A stretch of DNA of 16,502 nt from Pseudomonadota bacterium (GTDB lineage Bacteria > Pseudomonadota > Gammaproteobacteria > Xanthomonadales > Xanthomonadaceae). The notes under the pieces were generated by a model that made no database searches, was not told the DNA's origin, and saw only the letters and a list, made by a program, of their open reading frames with translations. This document shows, in pieces, positions 6,477-13,032 of the stretch (position 1 is the stretch's first letter; the number at the start of each line of letters is the position of its first letter). The translations under genes and the position numbers were made by a program. The stretch covers positions 1 to 16,502 of the forward strand of contig JAEWOJ010000175.1 in assembly GCA_023399815.1 (NCBI GenBank), given 5' to 3'.

Positions 6477-7850
6477 TTACAGGATGTAGCGGCTCAGGTC
6501 CGGGTCCTGCACCAGTTCGCCCAGGTGCCTGTCGACGTAGACGGTGTCGATGGCGATGGTCTCGCCGTCGCGGTCCGGGGCCTCGTAGCTGAGCGTATCC
6601 AGCAGCCGCTCCAGCACCGTGTGCAGGCGGCGGGCGCCGATGTTCTCCTGGCGCTCGTTGACCTGGAAGGCGATCTCGGCCAGGCGCTCGATGGCATCGG
6701 CGGTGAAGCTCACCTTGACGCCCTCGGTGGCCAGCAGCGCTTCGTACTGCTTGGTCAGCGCCGCCTTCGGCTCGGTGAGGATGCGCACGAAGTCGCCCTT
6801 GCCCAGCGCGCCCAGTTCGACGCGGATCGGGAAGCGGCCCTGCAACTCGGGAATCAGGTCGCTGGGCTTGGCCAGGTGGAAGGCGCCCGAGGCGATGAAC
6901 AGGATGTGGTCGGTCTTGACCGTGCCGTACTTGGTGGAGACGTTGGAGCCCTCCACCAGCGGCAGCAGGTCGCGCTGCACGCCTTCGCGCGAGACGTCGC
7001 CGCCAGACGAATGCGAATCCCCGCGCTTGGCGACCTTGTCGATCTCGTCGATGAACACGATGCCGTGCTGCTCGCAGGCCTCGATGGCGGCGCTGCGGAC
7101 ATCGTCCTCGTTGACCAGCTTGCCGGCCTCTTCCTCCACCAGCAGCGGGCGCGCGGCCTTGATCGTCAGCGTGCGCTTGTTCGACTTGCCGCTGCCGAGG
7201 TTGGCGAACATCGAGCGCAGCTGCTGGCCCATTTCCTCCATGCCCGGCGGGGTCATGATGTCCATGCTGACGTTGGCCGCCACTTCCAGTTCGATCTCGC
7301 GCTCGTCCAGCTCGCCGTTGCGCAGCATGCGGCGGAACTTGGTGCGGGTGTCGTTGTCGGCCGCCGACGGCTCGTTGCGCGCGGCTTCCGGGTCGAAGCC
7401 GATGCCGACGCTGCGGCGCGGCAGCAGCGCGTCGAGCATGCGGTCCTCGGCCTTCTCCTCGGCCTGGGTGCGCACGCGCACCTTGGCCTGCTCGCGGTAC
7501 AGCTTGACCGCGGTGTCGGCGAGGTCGCGGATGATCTGCTCCACGTCCTTGCCGACGTAGCCGACCTCGGTGAAGCGCGTGGCCTCCACCTTCACGAACG
7601 GCGCGTTGGCGAGCGTCGCCAGGCGGCGCGCGATCTCGGTCTTGCCGACGCCGGTGGGGCCGATCATCAGGATGTTCTTGGGCATCACCTCGTTGCGCAG
7701 TTCGGCCGGCAGCTGCATGCGCCGCCAGCGGTTGCGCAGGGCGATGGCGACCGCGCGCTTGGCGTCGTGCTGGCCGACGATGTGCCGGTCCAGCTCCTGC
7801 ACGATCTCGCGCGGGGTCATGGTGGCGGAGGAGATTTCGATCTTCGACAT
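6477..7850 (-). CDS. hslU: ATP-dependent protease ATPase subunit HslU (ClpY)
   Basis: AAA+ unfoldase of the HslUV protease, which unfolds proteins and feeds them into the HslV chamber. The ATG at 7850 gives MSKIEISSATMTPREIVQEL (457 residues); a GTG four codons upstream is possible. It carries Walker A GPTGVGKTE (about residues 64-72), the substrate-gripping pore motif GYVGKD, an I-domain insertion (about 110-240), Walker B IVFIDEID, and the sensor-2 region IGARRLHTVLERLL. The C-terminus DLSRYIL is the tail that docks into and activates HslV; E. coli HslU ends almost identically. It follows hslV by about 100 bases holding a REP-like inverted pair, and is closed by a UUCG-loop terminator. Complete, with no missing motif. 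Confidence 0.98.
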   Translation of the reverse strand: MSKIEISSATMTPREIVQELDRHIVGQHDAKRAVAIALRNRWRRMQLPAELRNEVMPKNILMIGPTGVGKTEIARRLATLANAPFVKVEATRFTEVGYVGKDVEQIIRDLADTAVKLYREQAKVRVRTQAEEKAEDRMLDALLPRRSVGIGFDPEAARNEPSAADNDTRTKFRRMLRNGELDEREIELEVAANVSMDIMTPPGMEEMGQQLRSMFANLGSGKSNKRTLTIKAARPLLVEEEAGKLVNEDDVRSAAIEACEQHGIVFIDEIDKVAKRGDSHSSGGDVSREGVQRDLLPLVEGSNVSTKYGTVKTDHILFIASGAFHLAKPSDLIPELQGRFPIRVELGALGKGDFVRILTEPKAALTKQYEALLATEGVKVSFTADAIERLAEIAFQVNERQENIGARRLHTVLERLLDTLSYEAPDRDGETIAIDTVYVDRHLGELVQDPDLSRYIL

Positions 7851-7875
7851 GGATGTGCTCACGGATTCGTTTTCG

Positions 7876-7951
7876 GTAGTGCCGGCCGCTGGCCGGCAAC
7901 CCTGCAGGCGTGTCCAGGCTCATGCGGGCGCGGGCCAGCGGCCGGCGCTGC
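7876..7951. repeat. Inverted pair of GTAG-type REP palindromes between hslV and hslU
   Basis: The left unit begins GTAGTGCCGGCCGCTGGCC (from 7876) and runs on to 7901. The right unit is an inverted copy (7951-7931 on the minus strand) starting GCAGCGCCGGCCGCTGGCC. The arms 7876-7894 and 7933-7951 pair over 19 bases, with two G-T wobbles, around a 38-base loop. A third copy lies at 12372-12397. The GTAG end plus palindrome is the signature of SMAG/GTAG REP elements known in Stenotrophomonas. In the hslVU transcript this would form a strong intercistronic stem. Confidence 0.75.
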
Positions 7952-7953
7952 CG

Positions 7954-8505
7954 TCACAGTTCCTCGACCACCACGTTGCGGTTGGTGTAGATGCAGATGC
8001 CGCCGGCGATGTTGATCGCCTCGGCCGCCACTGCGCGCGCGTCCATCTCGGTGTGCGCCAGCAGCGCGCGCGCCGCGCTCAGTGCGTAGGAACCGCCCGA
8101 GCCGATCGCGATGATGCCGTCCTCCGGCTCGATCACGTCGCCGGTGCCGCCGATGATCAGCGAGGTCTCCCTGTCGGCCACGGCCAGCAGCGCTTCGAGC
8201 TTGCCCAGGCGGCGTTCGGTGCGCCAATCCTTGGCCAGTTCCACCGCCGCACGGGTCAACTGGCCGTGCTTCTCGAGCTTGGCCTCGAACAGCTCGAACA
8301 GAGTGAAGGCGTCGGCCGCCGCGCCGGCGAAGCCCGCCAGCACCTGGCCGTCGCGGCCGAGCCGGCGCACCTTGCGCGCGTTGCCCTTCATCACCGTGTG
8401 GCCGAGCGTGACCTGGCCATCGCCGGCGATCGCCACGTGCTCGCCGCGGCGCACGCAGCAGATGGTGGTGGCATGGAAAACATTCGGGTTCTGGCTGGGG
8501 TCCAT
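7954..8505 (-). CDS. hslV: ATP-dependent protease peptidase subunit HslV (ClpQ)
   Basis: Threonine protease subunit of HslUV, related to proteasome beta subunits, 183 residues. The start ATG at 8505 has GGAGA seven bases upstream. It opens MDPSQNPNVFHATTICCVRR; alignment to E. coli HslV (MTTIVSVRR) puts the catalytic Thr at residue 13, after a 12-residue propeptide that must be removed. Further conserved blocks are AIAGDGQVTLG, VMKGNARKVRRL, AGAAADAFTLFELFE, KDWRTERRLGKLEALLAVAD, GDVIEPEDGIIAIGSGG and AGGICIYTN. It is first in the operon, with hslU downstream and a sigma-32-type promoter upstream. The longer upstream open frame is ignored because it runs through that promoter. Confidence 0.98.
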   Translation of the reverse strand: MDPSQNPNVFHATTICCVRRGEHVAIAGDGQVTLGHTVMKGNARKVRRLGRDGQVLAGFAGAAADAFTLFELFEAKLEKHGQLTRAAVELAKDWRTERRLGKLEALLAVADRETSLIIGGTGDVIEPEDGIIAIGSGGSYALSAARALLAHTEMDARAVAAEAINIAGGICIYTNRNVVVEEL

Positions 8506-8532
8506 CGGGCGTCTCCGGGGTGTCAGGGAAAC

Positions 8533-8560
8533 TAATGGGGACGCCGCCGGGTGGTTCAAG
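8533..8560 (-). promoter_or_regulatory. Sigma-32 heat-shock promoter of hslV-hslU
   Basis: Read on the minus strand, CTTGAA (8560-8555) is followed after 14 bases by CCCCATTA (8540-8533). The heat-shock sigma factor consensus is CTTGAAA, 11-16 bases, then CCCCATNT, so nearly every position fits. Transcription would start near 8526, about 20 bases before the hslV start codon. The hslVU operon is a known heat-shock operon in E. coli. Confidence 0.85.
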
Positions 8561-8580
8561 CGCCGGCACCGGCGCCGCGC

Positions 8581-8600
8581 CGCTTGATTCAGGTCAAGCG
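8581..8600. promoter_or_regulatory. FNR/ANR-type box between hslV and the CopD-like gene
   Basis: A perfect palindrome with 7-base arms CGCTTGA and TCAAGCG around TTCAGG. The core TTGATTCAGGTCAA differs from the FNR/ANR consensus TTGATNNNNATCAA at one base. If its centre (8590.5) is at -41.5, transcription would start at 8632 and the -10 would be GATCAT (8620-8625), which fits a class II activated promoter for the rightward gene. Confidence 0.65.
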
Positions 8601-8656
8601 GGCCGCGCGGCGTCGGGCGGATCATGTCGGCGTGGCCCGCCACGCCCGAGGACACC

Positions 8657-9100
8657 GTGATCCCCTACCCGCTGCTGCTCATCGCCCACCTGTTCGCCGC
8701 GCTGATGTTCGTCGGCGCGGTGTTCTTCGAGGTGCTGATCCTCGGCAATGCCCTGCGCCAGGTGCCGGCCGGGACGAGGCAGCGGATCGAGGCGGCCGTC
8801 GCCCGCCGCGCGCGCAGGCTGATGCCATGGGTGCTGGCGATCCTCTATGCCAGCGGCATCGGCATGGCCTGGCATTACCGCGCGGCGCTGGCGCAGCCCT
8901 TGTCCAGCGGCTTCGCACTGATGCTCACGCTCAAGATAGCGCTGGCGCTGAGCGTACTCGGCCACTTCGCCGTGGCGATGGCCACGCGCGGCCATGGCGA
9001 GCGCATCAGCCGCCGCTTCCATCGCATCCACATCAGCGTGTTCTGCCACATGCTCGGCATCGTGCTGCTGGCCAAGGGCATGTTCTATCTCAGCGCGTGA
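8657..9100 (+). CDS. CopD-like small integral membrane protein
   Basis: Inner-membrane protein of 147 residues with four predicted helices: PYPLLLIAHLFAALMFVGAV, the LMPWVLAILYASGIGMA stretch, the FALMLTLKIALALSVLGHF stretch, and the ISVFCHMLGIVLLAKGMF stretch. Histidines lie in or beside several helices (IAHLF, LGHFAVA, FHRIHISVFCHM), and the pattern resembles CopD-family copper proteins; metal or haem binding is inference. The GTG at 8657 (VIPYPLLL) is preferred over the ATG at 8624. It has GAGGA just upstream, the extra 11 residues look unlike a membrane leader, and the start predicted from the FNR-type box would lie after 8624. It is divergent from hslV and convergent with the DUF1203 gene. 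The family name is moderately certain; the role is not. Confidence 0.75.
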   Translation: MIPYPLLLIAHLFAALMFVGAVFFEVLILGNALRQVPAGTRQRIEAAVARRARRLMPWVLAILYASGIGMAWHYRAALAQPLSSGFALMLTLKIALALSVLGHFAVAMATRGHGERISRRFHRIHISVFCHMLGIVLLAKGMFYLSA

Positions 9101-9118
9101 GCGCGCCTGCCGGCGCTC
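9099..9118. terminator. Weak hairpin between convergent genes
   Basis: GAGCGC (9099-9104) and GCGCTC (9113-9118) form a 6-bp stem with an 8-base loop, overlapping the stop codon of the CopD-like gene. No thymine run follows on either strand. It could serve both convergent genes, but support is thin. Confidence 0.3.
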
Positions 9119-9132
9119 TCACAGCCAACCGC

Positions 9133-9606
9133 TCATTCCACCCGGTCCGCACGGCAGGAGTAGCAGCCATGGCGCGCGTTGTGCAGGTGCACGTAGGCAA
9201 CCGCGCGATCGTCCAGGCACTCCCGCAGCCAGGCGGCCACCTGCATGCCCTCCACCACCTCGGCCGCGACGATGCAGTCGTCGTGGCCGTAGGCGCGCAG
9301 CGAGATCAACCGCCGCGCGACATAGGGTGGCACCTCGTCCACGGCCAGCCGCGCCGGCTGCGCGTTGCGGCGGATGAAGACGGGCCCGCTGGCGCGATAG
9401 GGCGAAGCCGCCGGCTGGTGCAGGTAGGGCAACAGCAGCAGTTCCTCGCCGACGTCGGCGTCGCGCAGGCTGATGCGGCACGGGAAGCCGCGCGCGCTGT
9501 CCGCGACGCGGCGCACCGCGCCGTGCGCGGCCAGGCCGGCCTCGTCGAGATCGAACAGGGAGTGCAGCGGATGCGGGTCGATGCCGGAAAGCAGGAAGCG
9601 GGCCAT
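9133..9606 (-). CDS. DUF1203 family protein
   Basis: Protein of 157 residues starting MARFLLSGIDPHPLHSLFDL at the ATG 9606. The pattern RGFPCRISLRDADVGEELLLLPYLHQPAASPYRASGPVFIRR is the core of the DUF1203 family. The C-terminal part holds YVARRLISLRAYG, an acidic helix VAAEVVEGMQVAAWL and VAYVHLHNARHGCYSC. There is no signal peptide or membrane segment, so it should be cytoplasmic. No biochemical role is established for the family to my knowledge; the conserved Cys and His residues could be functional. It lies 107 bases after xerC on the same strand, so it may be read through from that operon or have its own promoter. It is convergent with the CopD-like gene. Confidence 0.85.
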   Translation of the reverse strand: MARFLLSGIDPHPLHSLFDLDEAGLAAHGAVRRVADSARGFPCRISLRDADVGEELLLLPYLHQPAASPYRASGPVFIRRNAQPARLAVDEVPPYVARRLISLRAYGHDDCIVAAEVVEGMQVAAWLRECLDDRAVAYVHLHNARHGCYSCRADRVE

Positions 9607-9687
9607 GGGCAGACACTGGAAGTGAAGTGGATGCACAGCCTGCCTCCCTTGCCGCGCGCCTGCCGGCCACATGCGGACGGCACACTC

Positions 9688-9707
9688 CACGGGCGCCCGC
9701 GCCCGTG
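9688..9707. terminator. Hairpin downstream of xerC
   Basis: Perfect 8-bp stem CACGGGCG/CGCCCGTG (9688-9695/9700-9707) with loop CCCG, seven bases after the xerC stop. No thymine run follows on the minus strand, so it may pause or end transcription only weakly. Confidence 0.4.
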
Positions 9708-9713
9708 CCGGGA

Positions 9714-10607
9714 TCAGCCCTCCGCAGCCGGCTTGCGCCGCTTCGCACGCGGGTGCGCCGCGTCGTAGACCTTGGCCAGGTGCTGGAAATCCAGGTGCGT
9801 GTAGATCTGGGTGGTGGCGATGTCGGCGTGGCCGAGCAGCTCCTGCACGCCGCGCAGGTCGCCGGAGGATTCCAGGATGTGGCTGGCGAAGCTGTGCCGC
9901 AGCATGTGCGGGTGCACGTGCTTGAACAGCCCCTGCCGCTGCGCCAGCTGCTTGATGCGGATCTGCACCGCGCGCTGGCTGATCGCGCCGCCACCGCGCC
10001 CCGGGAACACCGGCTTGTCGGCACCGCCAGCGCTGTCCTTGCGCCACGCCTGCAACGCCGACAGGGCATGCGAGCCGACCGGCACGGTGCGCTCGCGGTT
10101 GCCCTTGCCATGCACCAGCACCATCGCGCTGGCGAGATCGATATCGCGCCAGCGCAGCGCGCACAGCTCGCTCAGCCGCAGGCCCGAGGAATAGAACAGT
10201 TCGAGCAGCGCGCGGTCGCGCAGGCCCAGCGGCGCATCGGTCGGCAGTTCGACCAGTTGCACCGCCTCATCGGCGTCGAGCACCTGCGGCAGCTTGCGCG
10301 GCGCCTTCGGCGCGCGCAGCCCGGCGGCCGGGTTGCTGCCGATCGCGCCGTTCCTGAGCAGCCAGGCGTAGAAGCTGCGGATCGCCGACAGCCGCCGCTG
10401 CAGGCTGCGCGGCGACAACCCGCGCCGATGCCCGGCGGCGATGAACGCACGCAACGGGTCGGCGACCAGCGCCGATGGCTCGCCGGCGCCCTGCTCGTCG
10501 CACCACTGCGCCAGTGCGGCGAGGTCGCGCCGGTAGGCGTCGAGCGTGTGCGCCGACATACGCCGCTCGACCTGCATATAGGAAAGAAACGCTTCGACGG
10601 CGTCCAT
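9714..10607 (-). CDS. xerC: Site-specific tyrosine recombinase XerC
   Basis: Chromosome dimer resolution recombinase, acting with XerD at dif near the terminus, 297 residues as expected. The N-terminal SAM-like core-binding domain spans about residues 1-85. The catalytic domain follows with the tyrosine-recombinase set visible: Arg144 (SSGLRLSELCALRW), Lys168 (HGKGNRER), His234 and Arg237 (HPHMLRHSFASH), His260 (LLGHADIATTQIYTHLD) and nucleophile Tyr269. The call of XerC rather than XerD or a phage integrase rests on its place directly after dapF and DUF484, the same order as dapF-yigA-xerC in E. coli. It starts 13 bases after the DUF484 stop. The C-terminus has a basic tail AKRRKPAAEG. Confidence 0.96.
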   Translation of the reverse strand: MDAVEAFLSYMQVERRMSAHTLDAYRRDLAALAQWCDEQGAGEPSALVADPLRAFIAAGHRRGLSPRSLQRRLSAIRSFYAWLLRNGAIGSNPAAGLRAPKAPRKLPQVLDADEAVQLVELPTDAPLGLRDRALLELFYSSGLRLSELCALRWRDIDLASAMVLVHGKGNRERTVPVGSHALSALQAWRKDSAGGADKPVFPGRGGGAISQRAVQIRIKQLAQRQGLFKHVHPHMLRHSFASHILESSGDLRGVQELLGHADIATTQIYTHLDFQHLAKVYDAAHPRAKRRKPAAEG

Positions 10608-10620
10608 CGTCGCGACGTCC

Positions 10621-11298
10621 TCAGCCGGCGCGGAACCGCTGCAGCGCCACCACCAGCGACTCGCCCATCATGCGCAGGAACAGCGTGCCCATGCCGGGAT
10701 AGAAACGGTTCGGATCGTGGCTGCCGACCGCGATCAGGGCGACGCCCGGCAGCGGCAGCAGCGCGGTGGACAGCACTTCGCCGACCCGCTCGCCGTACAG
10801 CACGTCGTTCTTCTCCGGCTGTAGGCGGCCGCAGATCGGCTCGCCGTCCTGCAGGCAGTCGTGGAACGGCGCCAGCCGCGCATCGCCGGAAGCGATGACC
10901 TGCAGCCACGGCGCCTGCTCCAGTTCCGGCACCGGGTGCAGGCTGACGATGCGCACCATGTCACCGGCGAAATCCTCTTCCAGCGAGGCGGCCATCGCGC
11001 GCAGCGTGTCGGCGGCGCTGGTCTGGCGCATCAGCGCCAGGGTCAGCTGGTGGGTGCGTACCGCCAGGCGTTCGTTGACCTGCGCGTTGGCGGCCAGGTC
11101 GGCCAGCCGCCGCGACAGCTCGCGGTTCTTGTCGCGCAGCACTTCCAGCTGGTAGCTGGCCAGCGACGCGGTAGGGCCGTCGTCGCGCGGCACCACCAGG
11201 GTCAGCGCCAGGTCGGGAAACTGCTTGAGGAAGCTCGGATGGCGCCGCAGCCATGCCGCGACTTCATGGGCGCCGATTTTCTCCAGGGTCTCGTTCAT
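10621..11298 (-). CDS. DUF484 family protein (YigA-like, GAF-type)
   Basis: Protein of 225 residues in the DUF484 family, in the same position as E. coli yigA between dapF and xerC. It starts MNETLEKIGAHEVAAWLRRH, with the block HPSFLKQFPDLALTL typical of the family. A helical, probably coiled-coil stretch follows (about residues 45-90, LEVLRDKNRELSRRLADLAA). The C-terminal half resembles a GAF-type sensory fold and ends GSHDPNRFYPGMGTLFLRMMGESL, another family hallmark. Its start codon overlaps the dapF stop as ATGA, indicating translational coupling. The cellular role is not known; coupling with XerC and DapF is conserved in proteobacteria. There is no membrane segment. Confidence 0.9.
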   Translation of the reverse strand: MNETLEKIGAHEVAAWLRRHPSFLKQFPDLALTLVVPRDDGPTASLASYQLEVLRDKNRELSRRLADLAANAQVNERLAVRTHQLTLALMRQTSAADTLRAMAASLEEDFAGDMVRIVSLHPVPELEQAPWLQVIASGDARLAPFHDCLQDGEPICGRLQPEKNDVLYGERVGEVLSTALLPLPGVALIAVGSHDPNRFYPGMGTLFLRMMGESLVVALQRFRAG

Positions 11299-12146
11299 CC
11301 CATCCACTCTCCATCGAATACGAAGGCCGCCGGGCCGGACATCACGATCTGCGCGTCGTCGGCGGGCCACTGGATGCGCAGGTCGCCACCGGGCAGCGAC
11401 ACCACCGCGTCGCGCGCGAGCCGGCCGCGCTGCATCAGCACCACCGCGGCGGCGCAGGCGCCGCTGCCGCAGGCCAGGGTCTCGCCGACGCCGCGCTCGA
11501 ACACGCGCAGGCGCACGTGGCCGCTGTCCAGCACCTGGGCGAAGCCGACGTTCACCGACTCCGGGAACGAGGCGTGCTGCTGCAGCAGCGGCCCCAGCCG
11601 CTCCACCGGCGCCGCGTCGATCAGGCCGACTTCCAGCACCGCGTGCGGGTTGCCCATCGACACCGCGCCGAAGCGCACGTTCTCGCCCTGCAGCGGCACT
11701 GCGTATTCCTCGCGCGCGCGCGGGAAACCGATCAGCGGGATCTGCGCCGGCTCGAATTCCGGCCAGCCCATCGCCACCGCGTATTGCCCGTCGTCCAGCC
11801 GGCGCGCCACATGCGTGCGCAGCGGGCTGTCTATCGGGAATTCATCGCCCTGCGCCGCGCCGTCGCGCACCAGCCATGCGGCCACGCAGCGCGCGCCGTT
11901 GCCGCACTGCTGCGACGTGGAACCGTCGGCGTTCCAGATGCGGTAGGACGCCACCGACCCTTCGCTGCGCGGCGGCTCGATGGTCAGGATCTGGTCGCAG
12001 CCGACGCCGCGGTGGCGGTCGGCGATGCGCGCGGCCAGGTCGGCGTCCGGCGGTGGCGTACCGTCGCGCAGGTCCAGCACCACGAAGTCGTTGCCGGCGC
12101 CATGCATCTTGGTGAAACGCAGGCGCGGCGCCGCCGGCCTATTCAT
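11295..12146 (-). CDS. dapF: Diaminopimelate epimerase DapF
   Basis: Converts LL- to meso-diaminopimelate, the precursor of lysine and of the peptidoglycan cross-link. 283 residues, near the usual 275. It opens with LRFTKMHGAGNDFVVLDLRD, the family N-terminal signature. The two catalytic cysteines are Cys81 (QQCGNGARC) and Cys226 (ETLACGSGAC), which act as the acid/base pair. Substrate-binding blocks include RIWNADGS, MGNPHAV, and the GFAQVLDSGHVRLRVFERG stretch. Its start overlaps the end of lptM by 8 bases, and its stop overlaps the DUF484 start by 4, so all are one operon. Cytoplasmic, complete. Confidence 0.98.
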   Translation of the reverse strand: MNRPAAPRLRFTKMHGAGNDFVVLDLRDGTPPPDADLAARIADRHRGVGCDQILTIEPPRSEGSVASYRIWNADGSTSQQCGNGARCVAAWLVRDGAAQGDEFPIDSPLRTHVARRLDDGQYAVAMGWPEFEPAQIPLIGFPRAREEYAVPLQGENVRFGAVSMGNPHAVLEVGLIDAAPVERLGPLLQQHASFPESVNVGFAQVLDSGHVRLRVFERGVGETLACGSGACAAAVVLMQRGRLARDAVVSLPGGDLRIQWPADDAQIVMSGPAAFVFDGEWMG

Positions 12147-12348
12147 GACCGTGGCCGTCGGCCTTCGCGTCCTGTGCGTCGTCGTGGGCCTGGTCGGCGG
12201 GCTGCGCGTCGGCCGGCCTGACTTCCTGTTCTTCCACCGGCACCGGTTTCTGCGGCATCACCAGCGGCCCCTTGTTGCCGCAGGCGGTGAGGACCAGCAG
12301 CGCGCACGCGGCTGCAACGAGCATCGGAAAGCGGGACGTCTTGTTCAT
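12139..12348 (-). CDS. lptM: LPS-translocon lipoprotein LptM (YifL-like)
   Basis: Small outer-membrane lipoprotein, 69 residues. The ATG at 12348 gives MNKTSRFPMLVAAACALLVL, a lipoprotein signal with lipobox LTAC and Cys23. The mature protein starts CGNKGPLVMP, matching the CGxKGPLxxP signature of E. coli YifL/LptM, which assists assembly and oxidation of the LptD-LptE translocon. The rest is a low-complexity, acidic, Ala/Asp/Gln/His-rich tail. It lies directly before dapF with an 8-base overlap, as in many gammaproteobacteria. There is no Shine-Dalgarno, and a TATACT box ends 6 bases before the ATG, so the message may be leaderless. The longer upstream frame runs through a REP element and is not used. 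Confidence 0.9.
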   Translation of the reverse strand: MNKTSRFPMLVAAACALLVLTACGNKGPLVMPQKPVPVEEQEVRPADAQPADQAHDDAQDAKADGHGHE

Positions 12349-12354
12349 GGCCCG

Positions 12355-12360
12355 AGTATA
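12355..12360 (-). promoter_or_regulatory. Possible -10 box of the lptM-dapF-xerC operon
   Basis: TATACT on the minus strand (12360-12355) matches TATAAT at 5 of 6. It ends 6 bases before the lptM ATG, so transcription would begin at or next to the start codon. No -35 match is present at 16-18 bases, where the REP palindrome lies. Confidence 0.35.
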
Positions 12361-12371
12361 TCCATTGCCAC

Positions 12372-12397
12372 GTAGCGCCGGCCGCTGGCCGGCCACC
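12372..12397. repeat. GTAG-type REP palindrome
   Basis: Begins GTAGCGCCGGCCGCTGGCC and matches the unit at 7876-7901 at 24 of 26 positions. It lies in the 66-base gap between the DUF454 gene stop and the lptM start. It could stabilise or end the DUF454 transcript, and it occupies the -35 region of the presumed lptM promoter. Confidence 0.75.
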
Positions 12398-12414
12398 ATA
12401 GCCACGCCGGGGAT

Positions 12415-12795
12415 TCATCGAACCGGCGGCAGCGGGCGCGTCCACAACCAGGCGCAGACGCAGGCCATGCTGCCGATAGAGAACCACTTCACCCAGGCCA
12501 GGGGCACGCACCAGAGCATGATCAGCGCGCAGGCCAGCATGGTCACGCTGGCCATCCACTTGCCCTTGCGGCTGACCGCGCCATGGGTCTGCCAGTCGGC
12601 AATGGCCTTGCCGAAGCGCGGATGAGTCAGCAGCCAGCGGTGCAGGCGCTCGGAGCCGTGCGAGGCGGCCCAGGCCGAGATCAGCACGAACACCGTGGTC
12701 GGCAAGCCCGGCACGAAGATGCCGACGATGCCGACGCCGAGGCTGACATAGGCCAGCAGCCACCAGGCCCAGCGGAAACGTGTCGGTCGTGTCAT
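12415..12795 (-). CDS. DUF454 (YbaN-like) inner membrane protein
   Basis: Small membrane protein of 126 residues starting MTRPTRFRWAWWLLAYVSLG at the ATG 12795. The stretch GVGIVGIFVPGLPTTVFVLISAWAAS followed by LHRWLLTHPRFG is the DUF454/YbaN signature. A second pair of helices follows basic AVSRKGKWM (SVTMLACALIMLWCVPLAW and WFSIGSMACVCAWLW). Topology is about four helices with a basic cytoplasmic loop. No function is established for the family. It is separated from lptM by a REP element, so it is probably its own transcription unit. The longer upstream frame crosses a repeat-rich region and is rejected. Confidence 0.88.
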   Translation of the reverse strand: MTRPTRFRWAWWLLAYVSLGVGIVGIFVPGLPTTVFVLISAWAASHGSERLHRWLLTHPRFGKAIADWQTHGAVSRKGKWMASVTMLACALIMLWCVPLAWVKWFSIGSMACVCAWLWTRPLPPVR

Positions 12796-12819
12796 GGGAA
12801 GGTCGTGGTTGGGGATGGA

Positions 12820-13023
12820 GCCCCTCTCCCTCCGGGGCGAGAAGGCGCGGCTTGCGCGCCACTGGCGCGCGTGCCTTGGAGCGCCCACGCCGCTGGCGTG
12901 GGCCGGGGCGCGGAGCGGGGGTCGGGAAGAGGATTCGGCAAAGCCCTGCAATGTCCGGTTGCGCGAGGCTTCGCCCGTACCCTCATCCAGCGCTGCGTGC
13001 CACCTTCTCCCAAAGGGAGAAGG
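12820..13023. repeat. Hairpin-rich dispersed intergenic element
   Basis: The 237-base gap between the DUF454 start and the peptidase stop holds several inverted repeats. GCCCACGCC/GGCGTGGGC (12883-12891/12895-12903) is 9 bp with a GCT loop, and CCTTCTCCC/GGGAGAAGG (13003-13011/13015-13023) is 9 bp with an AAA loop. The two ends are related to each other: CCCCTCTCCCTCC and GCGAGAAGG near 12821-12845, then ACCTTCTCCC and GGGAGAAGG at the right. Sequences of this kind (CCTCATCC, then CACCTTCTCCC, then GGGAGAAGG) are scattered between genes in Xanthomonadaceae genomes. No protein-coding signal is seen. The right hairpin begins 10 bases after the peptidase stop and could end its transcript, although no thymine run follows. 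Confidence 0.5.
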
Positions 13024-13032
13024 AATGGCAAG

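Noticed and set aside
8624..8656. ATG at 8624 as start of the CopD-like protein
   Set aside because: The extra 11 residues (MSAWPATPEDT) do not extend the membrane helix, and the class II start predicted from the FNR-type box falls after this ATG. The GTG at 8657 has its own GAGGA. Not fully excluded.
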